Below, one piece after another: positions 13,335 through 21,469 of a DNA stretch of 28,715 bases (the first letter of the stretch is position 1; each line of letters starts with the position of its first letter). The notes beneath the pieces are model-generated. The model made no database searches and was not told where the DNA came from. It was given only the letters and a program-made list of their open reading frames with translations. The position numbers were made by a program, and so were the translations under genes. Source of the DNA: Chloroflexota bacterium (GTDB taxonomy: Bacteria; Chloroflexota; Limnocylindria; Limnocylindrales; CSP1-4); NCBI GenBank assembly GCA_016875645.1, contig VGPE01000005.1, positions 1 to 28,715 of the forward strand. The letters are read 5' to 3'.

Positions 13335-14591
13335 ATGGACACCGCCACCCGCCCGACGGTCTCCCGCACATCCGGCTCGCGCGACCCGCTGGGCTTCCTC
13401 GCCGACGAAATCGCCGACCTCAAGCGCCAGAACCTGTTCCGGCCGCTGCGGGTGATGTCCACCCAGCAGGGCCCGGAGATCGATCTGGACGGGCGCCACG
13501 TCATCAACCTCTCGTCGAACGACTACCTGGGCCTGACCCACCACCCGCGCATGAAGGAGGCCGCCCTGCGCGGCGTGCGCGAGTTCGGGGCCGGGTCGGG
13601 CGCGGTCCGCTCGATCATCGGCACGATGTCGATGCACGAGGCGCTCGAGGACGAGCTGGCCGAGTTCAAGCACACCGAGGCGGTGCTCACCTTCCAGTCC
13701 GGTTTCACGTGCAACACGGGCGTGATCCCGGCGGTCACCGCGGAGCAGGATCTGATCCTGTCGGACTCCCTCAACCACGCCTCGATCATCGACGGCATGC
13801 GCCTGTCCAAGGCGCCGCGCAAGGTATTCCCGCACAAGGACGTCGCGGCCCTCCGCGAGCTGCTGCGCGATGCCGCCGACAAGGGCCGGGCCGACGGCTG
13901 GGGGCCGTACCGCCTGATCCTGATCGTGACCGACGGCGTGTTCTCCATGGACGGCGACATCGCCCCGCTGCCCGAGATCGTCGAGGCGGCCGAGGAGTAC
14001 GACAACGTCGCGGTCTACGTGGACGACGCGCACTCGTCGGGTGTGCTTGGCAAGGCCGGCCGAGGCAGCGTCAACCACTTCGGCCTGGACGGACGCGTCG
14101 CGATCCAGGTCGGAACACTCTCGAAGGCCGTGGGCGTCCTCGGCGGCTACGTCGCGGGCTCGCAGGCCCTGCGCGAGATCCTGATCCAGCGCGGCCGGCC
14201 GTTCCTGTTCTCCACGTCTCACCCGCCGGCCGTGGTCGAGGCCTGTCGCGAGGCGATCCGGATCATGCAGGACGAGCCCGAGCTGATCGATCGCCTGTGG
14301 TCCAGCACCCGCCGGTTCAAGGCGGAGCTGACGCGCCTCGGGTTCGACACGGGCCACTCGGAGACGCCGATCACGCCAGTCATGCTTGGCGATTCGGGCC
14401 TGACGCAGCGGTTCAGCCAGGCCCTGTTCGAGGCCGGCGTGTTCGGCACGTCCGTGGTCTTCCCGACCGTGGCCATCGACAAGGCGCGCATCCGGACCAT
14501 CGTGTCCGCCGCCCACAGCGACGACCAGCTCGATCGAGCGCTGACGGCCTTCGACAAGGTGGGCCACCATCTCGGGGTGTTGGCCGGTTAG
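13335..14591 (+). CDS. kbl: Glycine C-acetyltransferase-like alpha-oxoamine synthase
   Basis: The 418-residue fold-type I PLP enzyme belongs to the alpha-oxoamine synthase family. Glycine C-acetyltransferase joins acetyl-CoA and glycine to give 2-amino-3-oxobutyrate, or runs in reverse during threonine breakdown. Signatures are NLSSNDYLGLTHHP (58-71), SDSLNHASIIDG with His148, the PLP-pyridine Asp pair VDDAHSSG (Asp230/231, His233) and the Schiff-base lysine in GTLSKAVGVLGGYV (Lys264). RGRPFLFSTSHPP is typical of Kbl. AGGAGG lies ten bases before the ATG. BioF-type 7-keto-8-aminopelargonate synthase is the main alternative. No threonine dehydrogenase or biotin gene is adjacent, so the exact acyl-CoA is uncertain. 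Confidence 0.88.
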   Translation: MDTATRPTVSRTSGSRDPLGFLADEIADLKRQNLFRPLRVMSTQQGPEIDLDGRHVINLSSNDYLGLTHHPRMKEAALRGVREFGAGSGAVRSIIGTMSMHEALEDELAEFKHTEAVLTFQSGFTCNTGVIPAVTAEQDLILSDSLNHASIIDGMRLSKAPRKVFPHKDVAALRELLRDAADKGRADGWGPYRLILIVTDGVFSMDGDIAPLPEIVEAAEEYDNVAVYVDDAHSSGVLGKAGRGSVNHFGLDGRVAIQVGTLSKAVGVLGGYVAGSQALREILIQRGRPFLFSTSHPPAVVEACREAIRIMQDEPELIDRLWSSTRRFKAELTRLGFDTGHSETPITPVMLGDSGLTQRFSQALFEAGVFGTSVVFPTVAIDKARIRTIVSAAHSDDQLDRALTAFDKVGHHLGVLAG

Positions 14592-14607
14592 GCCCGATCC
14601 CGTTCCA

Positions 14608-15489
14608 GTGGCGGCGTCCGCGTTCGGCCAGGCCTCCGACCTGCCGCTCGACAGCCACCTGCATACCGACCTCTCGCCCGACAGCGACGTCCCGATCGAC
14701 GTCTACGCCGACCAGGCGGTGGAGCGTGGCATCACCGAGATCGCGATCACGGACCACGTCGATTTCGACCCGCGCTACCCGGCCTACGACTACGCGTCCT
14801 ACGCCGACCGCGAGCGCGTCGCACGCGACGCCGCGGAACGGTGGGCCTCGCAGGGCCTTGCCATCCGGTTCGGCTGCGAGCTGACGTATGAACGGCGCTA
14901 CGAGGACGCCGTGCGCGACCACCTGCGCCGCCACCGCTACGACTTCACGATCGGCTCGGTGCACATCGGGCCGCTCTCCCCATACGGGACTGACCGAGTC
15001 GGCTCGTTCGTGTCGGGCAGGCCACTGGCAGAGGTGCTGGCGCCCTACTTCGACGACGTGGAGGGGGCCGCCCGCAGCGGACTCTTCGACACCCTCGGCC
15101 ACCTGGACTTCGTGAAGCGCTACCTCGCTGCCCACGTCCCCCCGTCGGAATTGGCCGCCGCCCCGGAGCTGTACGAGCCGATCCTGCGGGCGCTCGTCGA
15201 GACGGGCACGGCGCTCGAGGTCAACGTGAGCGGCCTGCGGCAGGCTCCCCTGGAGACGTACCCCGCGGAATCGATCGTGGCGCTCTACCGCGATCTGGGC
15301 GGGACACGGCTGACGACCGGCTCTGACGCCCATCGACCGGATTGGTTCGCGTTCGGTCTCGACGAGGGCTACCGCATCGCTGCGTCGGCTGGTTTCCGCG
15401 TTCTCGCCTTCCGGCGCGGCCGGGATCCCGTCACCGTCGGGATCCCGGAACGATTCGTCGAGAGAGCGAGCGCAGGGAGGGGCGGCTGA
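14608..15489 (+). CDS. PHP-domain histidinol-phosphatase-like hydrolase
   Basis: The 293-residue PHP-fold phosphoesterase resembles HisJ/HisK-type histidinol phosphatase. Metal-site residues are visible in order: His17 and His19 (DSHLHTD), His50 (ITDHVDF), Glu91 (GCELTYE), His119 (IGSVHIG), His165 (LGHLDFVKRY), and Asp240/His242 (TGSDAHRPD). All nine-ligand-type positions of the trinuclear site seem occupied. The GTG at 14608 comes 17 bases after the preceding stop without a clear ribosome site. Its stop overlaps the next gene in TGATG. No his biosynthetic genes are nearby, so histidinol phosphate is only a candidate substrate. Confidence 0.85.
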   Translation: MAASAFGQASDLPLDSHLHTDLSPDSDVPIDVYADQAVERGITEIAITDHVDFDPRYPAYDYASYADRERVARDAAERWASQGLAIRFGCELTYERRYEDAVRDHLRRHRYDFTIGSVHIGPLSPYGTDRVGSFVSGRPLAEVLAPYFDDVEGAARSGLFDTLGHLDFVKRYLAAHVPPSELAAAPELYEPILRALVETGTALEVNVSGLRQAPLETYPAESIVALYRDLGGTRLTTGSDAHRPDWFAFGLDEGYRIAASAGFRVLAFRRGRDPVTVGIPERFVERASAGRGG

Positions 15490-16241
15490 TGGAGCTCGTG
15501 ATCCTGGGCGCCGGCCCCTCGTACTCGCACCTGCCCGGTGCAGTCGGCGCCGCGTACCTCGTCCGCGAGGGCGACGACGCCATCCTGCTTGACCTCGGCC
15601 ACGGGGCGTTCTCCGCCCTCGCGCGCGAAATCGAGCCGAGTCGCCTGCTCGCCACAGCCATCAGCCACCTCCACCCCGACCATCACATCGACCTGATCCC
15701 CCTGCGCCACTACCTGCGCTACGAGCTGGAGCCGCGCCGCCGCGGCCGGGTGATCGCGCCGGCCGGCCTCGCGGACCGGCTCGACGCGCTGCACGCCGAA
15801 CCGGGCTGGACCGCGGCCGCGCTCGACGTCGAACCCACGGACGGACCGGGCATCCGCGACCTCGGCCCGTTCCGCCTGGAGGCCGCGCTCGTGACCCACA
15901 CCGAAGAGAGCTACGGCTACCGGGTCTCACTGGCGGGCGGGTCCGGTCCGGGCGTCGTCTACTCCGGCGACTGCGGGCAGGCCGAGGACCTGCTCCAGCT
16001 CATCCGCCCAGGCGACGTGGTGCTGTCCGAGGCCTCCTTCGGCCCGGGCCCGGTTCCGGAGCAGCGCATTCACCTCGACGGCCCGGCCGTCGGGCGCGTC
16101 GCGCGCGCCGGCGGCGCATCCGCCGTGCTCCTGACCCACGTCCTGGCGCGCTACGACCGGGCAGCAACTGCCAATGCGGCCCGGGCGGCCTTCGGCGGGC
16201 CGGTCACGGTGGTGGCACCGGGCGATCGCTTCCCGCTGTAG
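15489..16241 (+). CDS. Metallo-beta-lactamase-fold hydrolase (RNase Z-like)
   Basis: The 250-residue protein starts LVILGAGPSYSHLPGAVGAAYLV and carries the canonical metal motif SHLHPDHHIDLIPLRHY (His60, His62, Asp64, His65). VTHTEESYGYRV supplies the later histidine, VYSGDCGQ the bridging Asp and LLTHVLARYD the C-terminal His. The order resembles RNase Z/phosphodiesterase-like members, but it lacks the exosite arm of true tRNase Z. The ATG overlaps the preceding TGA by one base and has GGAGGGG upstream. It probably acts on a phosphodiester or ester in the cytoplasm; substrate unknown. Confidence 0.88.
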   Translation: MELVILGAGPSYSHLPGAVGAAYLVREGDDAILLDLGHGAFSALAREIEPSRLLATAISHLHPDHHIDLIPLRHYLRYELEPRRRGRVIAPAGLADRLDALHAEPGWTAAALDVEPTDGPGIRDLGPFRLEAALVTHTEESYGYRVSLAGGSGPGVVYSGDCGQAEDLLQLIRPGDVVLSEASFGPGPVPEQRIHLDGPAVGRVARAGGASAVLLTHVLARYDRAATANAARAAFGGPVTVVAPGDRFPL

Positions 16242-16244
16242 CCT
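16239..16244 (+). promoter_or_regulatory. Putative -10 element for leaderless argS transcript
   Basis: TAGCCT lies six bases before the GTG of argS, overlapping the stop codon of the preceding gene. No ribosome site is present between them, consistent with transcription starting at or next to the GTG. Confidence 0.4.
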
Positions 16245-16250
16245 GCCCCG

Positions 16251-17948
16251 GTGACGACCACCGCCATCCCCCATCGCCCGCTCCGCGCCCTTGCGCGGGA
16301 CGCCCTCCGTGGCGCCTGGGATCGCGCCGTCGCGTCGGGCGCGCTGCCGCCGACCAAGCCGGACACGGACCTGCCGGCCATCGAGGTCGAGCGGCCGGCG
16401 AACCCGGCCCACGGAGACATCGCGACCAGTCTCGGGTTGAAGCTCGCGCGGCCGTATCGCCGCGCGCCGCTGGAGATCGCCCGCGCCCTCGCTGCGGAAC
16501 TGGAGCGTGCGGAAGCGCCAGGGGGCGGGACGCTCTTCGCATCGGTGGAGGTTGCGCCGCCGGGCTTCGTGAACCTGCGCTTCGCGGACGCCGCCCTCGA
16601 GGCGGTCGTGGCCGCCGTCCTCGACCAGCCGGCGGGTTGGGGCCGCGTTCATGCCGCGAAACCGCTGAAGGCCAACGTGGAGTTCGTGTCGGCCAACCCC
16701 ACTGGGCCGCTCCACATCGGCAACGCCCGCGGGGCGTTCGTCGGAGACCTGCTGTGCCGGGTGCTGGAGGCGGGCGGACACCACGCGACGCGCGAGTACT
16801 ACTTCAATGACTTCGGCGCCCAGGTCCGCAACCTTGGCGCATCGGTCGTGGCGATCCGGGCGGGCCAGGCGGTGCCCGAGGACGGCTATCGCGGCGCCTA
16901 CGTCCACGATCTCGTGGCGGCACTGCCGTCGGATCTCGCCGCCGAGGCGGATCGCGACCCGGACGCGGCGTCGTGGACCGTCGGCCGCTGGGCGTCGGAG
17001 CAGGTCCGCCGCGGCATCGAGGCCAGCCTGGCGCACCTCGGGGTGCACTTCGACGTCTGGAAGACCGAGAGCTCGCTCCACGACGAGGGCTGGGTGGCGC
17101 GCGCGGTGGCGCGCCTGCGCGAGTCCGGCCACGTCTACGAGGAGGGCGGCGCCACGTGGTTCCGCTCCACCGCCTTCGGCGACGACAAGGACCGCGTGAT
17201 CTACAAGTCCAACGGCGATCCGACCTATTTCGCGGCCGACATCGGCTACGTCACCGAGAAGTTCAGCCGCGGCTTCGACCACCTCGTCTACATCTGGGGC
17301 GCCGACCACCACGGCACGGTGGCGCGGCTCCAGAACGCGGCCCAGGCGATGGGCTTCGACCGCGCGGCGGTGGAAGTGCTCCTGATCGCGTGGGTGCGCT
17401 TCGTCCGCGACGGGGTCGAGGCCTCCATGAGCAAGCGCGCCGGCGAGTTCATCACGCTCGACGAATTGCTCGCGGAGATCGGCGTGGACTCCGCGCGCTG
17501 GTTCTTCGCATCACGCGCCCCCACGACCGGAATCGACTTCGACATCGAGTTGGCCAAGCGCCAGTCCAACGAGAACCCCGTCTACTACGTCCAGTACGCC
17601 CACGCCCGGATCGCATCGATCCTGCGAAAGGCCGCCGAGAACGGCTTCGAACGGGCGATCGACGTCCGAGGTGCCCTGGCCGGCGCTTCCGAGGCAGCGC
17701 TCGTCCGAGCGCTCGTGCGGTTCCCGGAGGTGGTCGAAGACGCCGCGGCAGCCCGCGAGACCCAGGGGGTCACGACGTTCGCCACCGACCTCGCCACCAC
17801 CTTCCACGCCTTCTACCGCGACGCCCGCGTGATCGACCCCGACGAGCCGGAGCGGACGCGCGCCCGCCTGGCGCTGGTCCGGGCAACCCAGGTGACACTG
17901 GCCAACGCCCTCGCGCTGCTCGGGATCTCCGCGCCCGAGTCGATGTAG
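16251..17948 (+). CDS. argS: Arginyl-tRNA synthetase
   Basis: The 565-residue class I aminoacyl-tRNA synthetase charges tRNA-Arg with arginine. It has the N-terminal Add-1 domain (1-110), including NPAHGDIATSLGLKLA and PGFVNLR, and the HIGH-type motif ANPTGPLHIGNARGAFVGD (HIGN at 155-158). ATREYYFNDFGAQ is characteristic of ArgRS, as is YIWGADHHG. The KMSKS-like loop is ASMSKRAGEFITLDEL (393-396), and the C-terminal DALR anticodon-binding domain begins near NPVYYVQYAHARI. Length is normal. The GTG start follows the -10-like TAGCCT, not a ribosome site. The gene ends one base from the converging peptidase-like gene. Confidence 0.97.
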   Translation: MTTTAIPHRPLRALARDALRGAWDRAVASGALPPTKPDTDLPAIEVERPANPAHGDIATSLGLKLARPYRRAPLEIARALAAELERAEAPGGGTLFASVEVAPPGFVNLRFADAALEAVVAAVLDQPAGWGRVHAAKPLKANVEFVSANPTGPLHIGNARGAFVGDLLCRVLEAGGHHATREYYFNDFGAQVRNLGASVVAIRAGQAVPEDGYRGAYVHDLVAALPSDLAAEADRDPDAASWTVGRWASEQVRRGIEASLAHLGVHFDVWKTESSLHDEGWVARAVARLRESGHVYEEGGATWFRSTAFGDDKDRVIYKSNGDPTYFAADIGYVTEKFSRGFDHLVYIWGADHHGTVARLQNAAQAMGFDRAAVEVLLIAWVRFVRDGVEASMSKRAGEFITLDELLAEIGVDSARWFFASRAPTTGIDFDIELAKRQSNENPVYYVQYAHARIASILRKAAENGFERAIDVRGALAGASEAALVRALVRFPEVVEDAAAARETQGVTTFATDLATTFHAFYRDARVIDPDEPERTRARLALVRATQVTLANALALLGISAPESM

Positions 17949-17949
17949 G

Positions 17950-19230
17950 TCAGGCGCCCGAGGCGGCCACGGCCGCGTCCAGCACGGCGCCATCGGAGCC
18001 GAGCACGACGATCACGTCCTCGCCTTCGGCGGCCACGCGCGAGTTGGGCAGGCGCGGCACGGCCGCTTCGAACGCCGCGGCATCCGCCGCCGAGTCCCAG
18101 GCCGTCATGAGCGCGATCGCCCAGCGACCGTCCGGCCCCTCGAGCAGCCCCACGCGATCGCCGCCCCAGCCGGCCGCCGCGTCCGCGGCGGTCTCGACGC
18201 CGTGAGCGCGGAGCCAGGCTGCGAGCTGGAACTCGCCCAGCGTGTCCTCGAGCGTGAGCGTCCAGCCCGGCCCCATCCGGGCGGCCAGGTCGTCGGGGAG
18301 CTCCACATCGACGGGGGCTTCGCGGTCTGCGTACTTCTCGGGATGAAGGATCTGCTCGGTCGAATCGGGCGGATCGGCGAAGGCGGCGTTGACGGCCGGC
18401 CATCCTCCCTCCAACTGGAGGCCCATCGCGAATTGGAGACCCGCCTGGTACGGGAAGAGCAGCGAGTCCCTCAGGAACGCCGGGACGTCCGCGAGACCGG
18501 CCTGGTTGGGCCCGATCGAGAGCCCGACCAGCGCCAGCAATTCCGCGAAGCTCAGGTTCTCCTGGGACCAGAGCGTCATGAGCAGCGTGGCATCGCCCTC
18601 GATGAGCGACGACCGCGCGAGTGCCCGGTCGCCCTCGGTGGCAGCGTCCGCCGTCATCGGCTCGAGCGGGTAGTGCTGGTCCTGCAGGGCATGGGTGAAC
18701 TCGTGGGCGAAGATGACCTTCTCGGCCACGCCGACGCCGCCCCCGGAGCGCGAGACGATGTACAGCTCCTGGGTGTCGGTCCGGTAGAACCCGGCGACCT
18801 GGTCGCCCAGCAGCTCCTCGCTGATCGCGGCCAGGGAGTCGCCGGGCGCCAGCAGGCCAAGTCCCCGGTACAGACGCTCCGTCGCCGCGACTTCGGCGGC
18901 GGGCTGCTCGCGCTCGGTGATCTCCTTGAGGATCACCCGCAGGGCGGCCTCATCAATCGTCGTGCGTTTCACCGGCCGCTTGGCCTCGAGGCCGCGCAGC
19001 GCTGCCACCTGGATCTCGATTCGCTCGTAGATCGGCCGCGGATCCACGGGCGAGGCGAACGAACCGGGGGTGGACGCGTGCGTGGGGCTCGGCGTCGGTG
19101 CCGGGGTCGGCGTCGGTGCCGGGGTCGGCGTCGGCACCGCGACGACGTCGCAGCGGGCCGTCGCCAGCGCAACCAGCACGAGCAGCAGGGCGGCCACTGC
19201 GGCACGGCCGGATGTGCGATGGGGCGTCAC
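17950..19230 (-). CDS. Secreted HExxH metallopeptidase-like protein
   Basis: The 426-residue exported protein has a basic N-terminus, a hydrophobic signal segment (AAVAALLLVLVALATARC) and a proline/threonine linker built from PTPTPAPTP repeats. The Cys after the hydrophobic segment is preceded by Arg, a poor lipobox, so lipid anchoring is doubtful. The catalytic motif is FAHEFTHALQDQHY (His176, Glu177, His180), with Glu211 in SLIEGDATLLM as likely third ligand, a gluzincin-like arrangement. The GTG at 19230 is chosen because TGG-CAGACT lies six bases upstream. The linker is encoded by imperfect 18-base tandem repeats (about 19091-19130). Substrate unknown; probably a cell-surface zinc peptidase. 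Confidence 0.8.
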   Translation of the reverse strand: MTPHRTSGRAAVAALLLVLVALATARCDVVAVPTPTPAPTPTPAPTPSPTHASTPGSFASPVDPRPIYERIEIQVAALRGLEAKRPVKRTTIDEAALRVILKEITEREQPAAEVAATERLYRGLGLLAPGDSLAAISEELLGDQVAGFYRTDTQELYIVSRSGGGVGVAEKVIFAHEFTHALQDQHYPLEPMTADAATEGDRALARSSLIEGDATLLMTLWSQENLSFAELLALVGLSIGPNQAGLADVPAFLRDSLLFPYQAGLQFAMGLQLEGGWPAVNAAFADPPDSTEQILHPEKYADREAPVDVELPDDLAARMGPGWTLTLEDTLGEFQLAAWLRAHGVETAADAAAGWGGDRVGLLEGPDGRWAIALMTAWDSAADAAAFEAAVPRLPNSRVAAEGEDVIVVLGSDGAVLDAAVAASGA

Positions 19231-19363
19231 GGCCCCAGTCTGCCAGCCCGGGCCGCGGCAGGCCCTCATTCGTCCGTCCTGCCAGCCTCGGACCGATCGT
19301 CCCGCCGCAGGTGCCCTGCCGGCGCCGGCTCATGGCCGCGGTGCGAATGTCCGTTTCTTAATC

Positions 19364-19503
19364 GTTTGGCGCCTGTCGCTAAACCGCCGAGGTCTAGGCG
19401 ATTCATACGTAGACCTTCGATCCGGCGAGGTTCGAAGGGGTTCCTCTCCTCCCTCCCTCGACCGGAGGCGCCGATTGGGCAGGCGCCTCCGGTCTTCCGT
19501 TTT
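19364..19503 (+). ncRNA. Candidate structured RNA: four consecutive stem-loops ending in an intrinsic terminator
   Basis: The 333-base stretch 19231-19563 has no gene. On the plus strand it can fold into GTTTGGCG/CGCTAAAC (19364-19384, one G.U pair), GGTCTA/TAGACC (19391-19415), CCTTCGA/TCGAAGG (19414-19438) and a 12-bp terminator stem (19461-19493) with a T-rich tail. The second and third stems share two bases, so they may be mutually exclusive. The stretch is AT-richer than its surroundings. A promoter is not obvious; CTTAAT at 19357-19362 is the closest -10 match but would start within the first hairpin. I do not recognise a known RNA class. Confidence 0.45.
19461..19503 (+). terminator. 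Intrinsic terminator
   Basis: ACCGGAGGCGCC (19461-19472) and GGCGCCTCCGGT (19482-19493) form a perfect 12-bp stem with a nine-base loop, followed by CTTCCGTTTT. The T-rich side is on the plus strand only. No plus-strand ORF lies upstream, so it should end a non-coding transcript or insulate the next gene. Confidence 0.8.
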
Positions 19504-19563
19504 GACGGAGCCGGGAAACGCGCCGGTGATCAGGGGTGAAGTGGGCTGTGCCAGAATCGGCCG

Positions 19564-20238
19564 ATGGAGTTGACCTGGTACGGACGCACCTGCGTGCGGC
19601 TGCGCGGACGAGACGCCGTCGTCGTGCATGACGCATATCCATCGGTCGTCGGGCCCACCGGCCGCGGCATCTCGGCCGACATCGCAACCTTCAGCCACCC
19701 CGACGACACACCCGTGGCGCGTGCCAAGGGCCGGGCCACGCGAGACGGCGGCACCGTGCTCCCATCCAGCCTCGAGAATGCCTTCGTCCTGGATGGACCC
19801 GGCGAGTACGAGGTCAAGCACGTCCTCCTCACGGGCGTTCGGACCTACCGCGACGAGACCAAGGGGGCGTCCCGAGGCCGAAATGTGGCCTTCGTGACCG
19901 AGCTGGACGGGATCCACACCATCCACCTCGGCGACGTTGGTCACGTGCTCACGGAGGAGACGCTGGCCGACATCGGCCGAGTGGACGTCGCCTGCGTCCC
20001 GATCGGCGGGTCGCTGACGGCCAACCGCGCCGCGGAGCTGATCGCTCAGCTGGGTCCCAAGATCGTCGTGCCGATGGCCGTGTGCGAGGACGAGACGGAC
20101 TGCGAGGAAGCGCTCGCGAAGTTCTTCCATGAGATGGGTGGCACCGCCGGACCCGCCCAGCCCAAGCTGTCGATCACGCCGGCCGGGCTGCCAAGCGAGA
20201 CCACGGCGATCCTCCTGGAGTCGCGCGGCAAGACCTGA
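19564..20238 (+). CDS. UlaG-like metallo-beta-lactamase-fold protein with a degenerate metal motif
   Basis: The 224-residue protein starts MELTWYGRTCVRLRGRDAVVVHD, the usual opening of UlaG-like metallo-beta-lactamase-fold proteins. It continues with LDGPGEYEVKHVLLTGV and a late IHLGDVGH strand. The HxHxDH motif is not intact: the expected place reads DIATFSHPDDTPVA, keeping one His. The related Arg in YGRTC replaces the usual His of YGHSC. A normal zinc-hydrolase site is therefore unlikely; it may bind a ligand or use another metal. Similar degenerate versions are, as I recall, common in Chloroflexota. The ATG lies six bases after TGC-CAGAAT and has no ribosome site. Confidence 0.75.
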   Translation: MELTWYGRTCVRLRGRDAVVVHDAYPSVVGPTGRGISADIATFSHPDDTPVARAKGRATRDGGTVLPSSLENAFVLDGPGEYEVKHVLLTGVRTYRDETKGASRGRNVAFVTELDGIHTIHLGDVGHVLTEETLADIGRVDVACVPIGGSLTANRAAELIAQLGPKIVVPMAVCEDETDCEEALAKFFHEMGGTAGPAQPKLSITPAGLPSETTAILLESRGKT

Positions 20239-20503
20239 TCGGCCGACAATCGTCGCGCCGTCTGCCTGCCGTTCGCGCGCCTCGCGTTCGCTCCTGAGGG
20301 GTCAGGCTGGCCTGCCGCAGACGAGCGCGCCGCGACTCCGGGTGGCGGCGCAGGTTGATCGGAGCCGTGGCAGCCCGCCGGAAGCCGGCCAGCGTGCGGA
20401 TCGTCGCTGCGAGGGTGATGTCGTCGCAGCCGACGTTGACCTTGACCAGCTCAAGCGGTGGCGCACGGCACAGCAGCCGAGGGGCCCGAGATCGCGACGC
20501 CCG
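20239..20503. other. Gene-free spacer between converging genes
   Basis: This 265-base spacer separates the plus-strand UlaG-like gene from the minus-strand end of the hut operon. A minus-strand frame contains LELVKVNVGCDDITLAATIRTLAGF (about 20460-20385) but has no start and no recognised homologue. No T-tailed hairpin is evident. Confidence 0.4.
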
Positions 20504-21469
20504 TCAGCGACCGCCGGCCCGGGCGGCCTCCAGCCGCAACTCCAGGATCATGTCGGGCGAGAAGTCGCGCAACCGGATCGACGTCGCGGCGGCCGCAAGC
20601 CGGTCGGCCAGCGTTCGCGAGTCCGGCACGCCGGCGTGCGCAGCCACGTCCAGAAACGAGGCGAGCGGCGCCAGCCCGACCAGCTCCGACTCCGCCAGCG
20701 TCACCCCGTCCTGCGCCGCTTCCGCGGCGACCGTCTCCCAGACCCGCCAGATCGGCGTGACCGAGAAGTCCAACAGGTTCATGGAGACCTGCGCCCGGCG
20801 CCGCTCCTCGATCCAGAAGCCGTTCGCCTGGACCCGCGGCAATCCGCCGCCGGATTCTCGGACGCGGCGGGCGATCCGCTTCGCCAGCTCGACGTCGGCT
20901 GAGTCGAGGTTGATGTTCCAGGCGATCAGGAACGGCCGGGCGCCCACCGCGACAGCGCCGGCAGTGGGATGCATTCGGGCAGGGCCGAAGTCGGGCTGGC
21001 GGCCGGGCTCTCCGATGGCGCTCTTGAGGCCCTCGTACTGGCCACGCCGGACGTCGGCAAGCCGGACCCGCTCTGGTCGCGTAGCGGCCGCCGCATACAG
21101 GTACACCGGCAGCCCGTAGTGCTCTGCCACCCGCGATCCGAACGCGCGCGCCAGTTCCACCGCCTCGGCCATCGCCATGTCCCCGAGCGGAACGAAGGGC
21201 ACCACGTCCACCGCCCCGATCCGCGGATGCTCGCCCGTGTGCCGCTCCATGTCGATCTCGTCCACGGCGACGCCCACCGCGCGGTCCATCGCCTCGAAGG
21301 CCGCCTCGGGGGCGCCCGCCAGCGTCAGGACGCTCCGGTTGTGATCCGGGTCGCTGGTCCGGTCCAGCAGGTACGCGCCCGGCACCGACACCACCGCGGC
21401 AGCGAGCCGGTCCACCACCTCGCGGCGGCGCCCCTCGCTGAAGTTCGAAACCACCTCGACGAGCTTCAC
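20504..21469 (-). CDS. Glutamate formimidoyltransferase
   Basis: The 321-residue protein matches the formiminotransferase domain of FTCD, which moves the formimino group of N-formimino-L-glutamate to tetrahydrofolate in histidine breakdown. It starts KLVEVVSNFSEGRR and has DRTSDPDHNRSVLTLAG and the catalytic-site stretch GEHPRIGAVDVVPFVPLG (His81). It continues with RPDFGPARMHPTAGAVAVGARPFLIAWNINL-type sequence (around 150-185). The cyclodeaminase domain is absent. The GTG at 21469 overlaps the hutU stop as GTGA. It is the last gene of the operon. The extra C-terminal segment (about 255-321) seems to be the C-terminal subdomain, longer than I would expect for a bare formiminotransferase. Confidence 0.92.
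   Translation of the reverse strand: MKLVEVVSNFSEGRRREVVDRLAAAVVSVPGAYLLDRTSDPDHNRSVLTLAGAPEAAFEAMDRAVGVAVDEIDMERHTGEHPRIGAVDVVPFVPLGDMAMAEAVELARAFGSRVAEHYGLPVYLYAAAATRPERVRLADVRRGQYEGLKSAIGEPGRQPDFGPARMHPTAGAVAVGARPFLIAWNINLDSADVELAKRIARRVRESGGGLPRVQANGFWIEERRRAQVSMNLLDFSVTPIWRVWETVAAEAAQDGVTLAESELVGLAPLASFLDVAAHAGVPDSRTLADRLAAAATSIRLRDFSPDMILELRLEAARAGGR

Noticed and set aside
14608..15489. Link between the PHP-domain gene and the hut genes as a histidine biosynthesis/degradation unit
   Set aside because: They are on different strands and transcripts more than 5 kb apart; PHP phosphatases have many substrates.
20355..20503. Small gene in the spacer after the hut operon
   Set aside because: A minus-strand stretch looks protein-like for about 25 residues, but it has no start codon or ribosome site and is not a continuation of the formimidoyltransferase after its stop.
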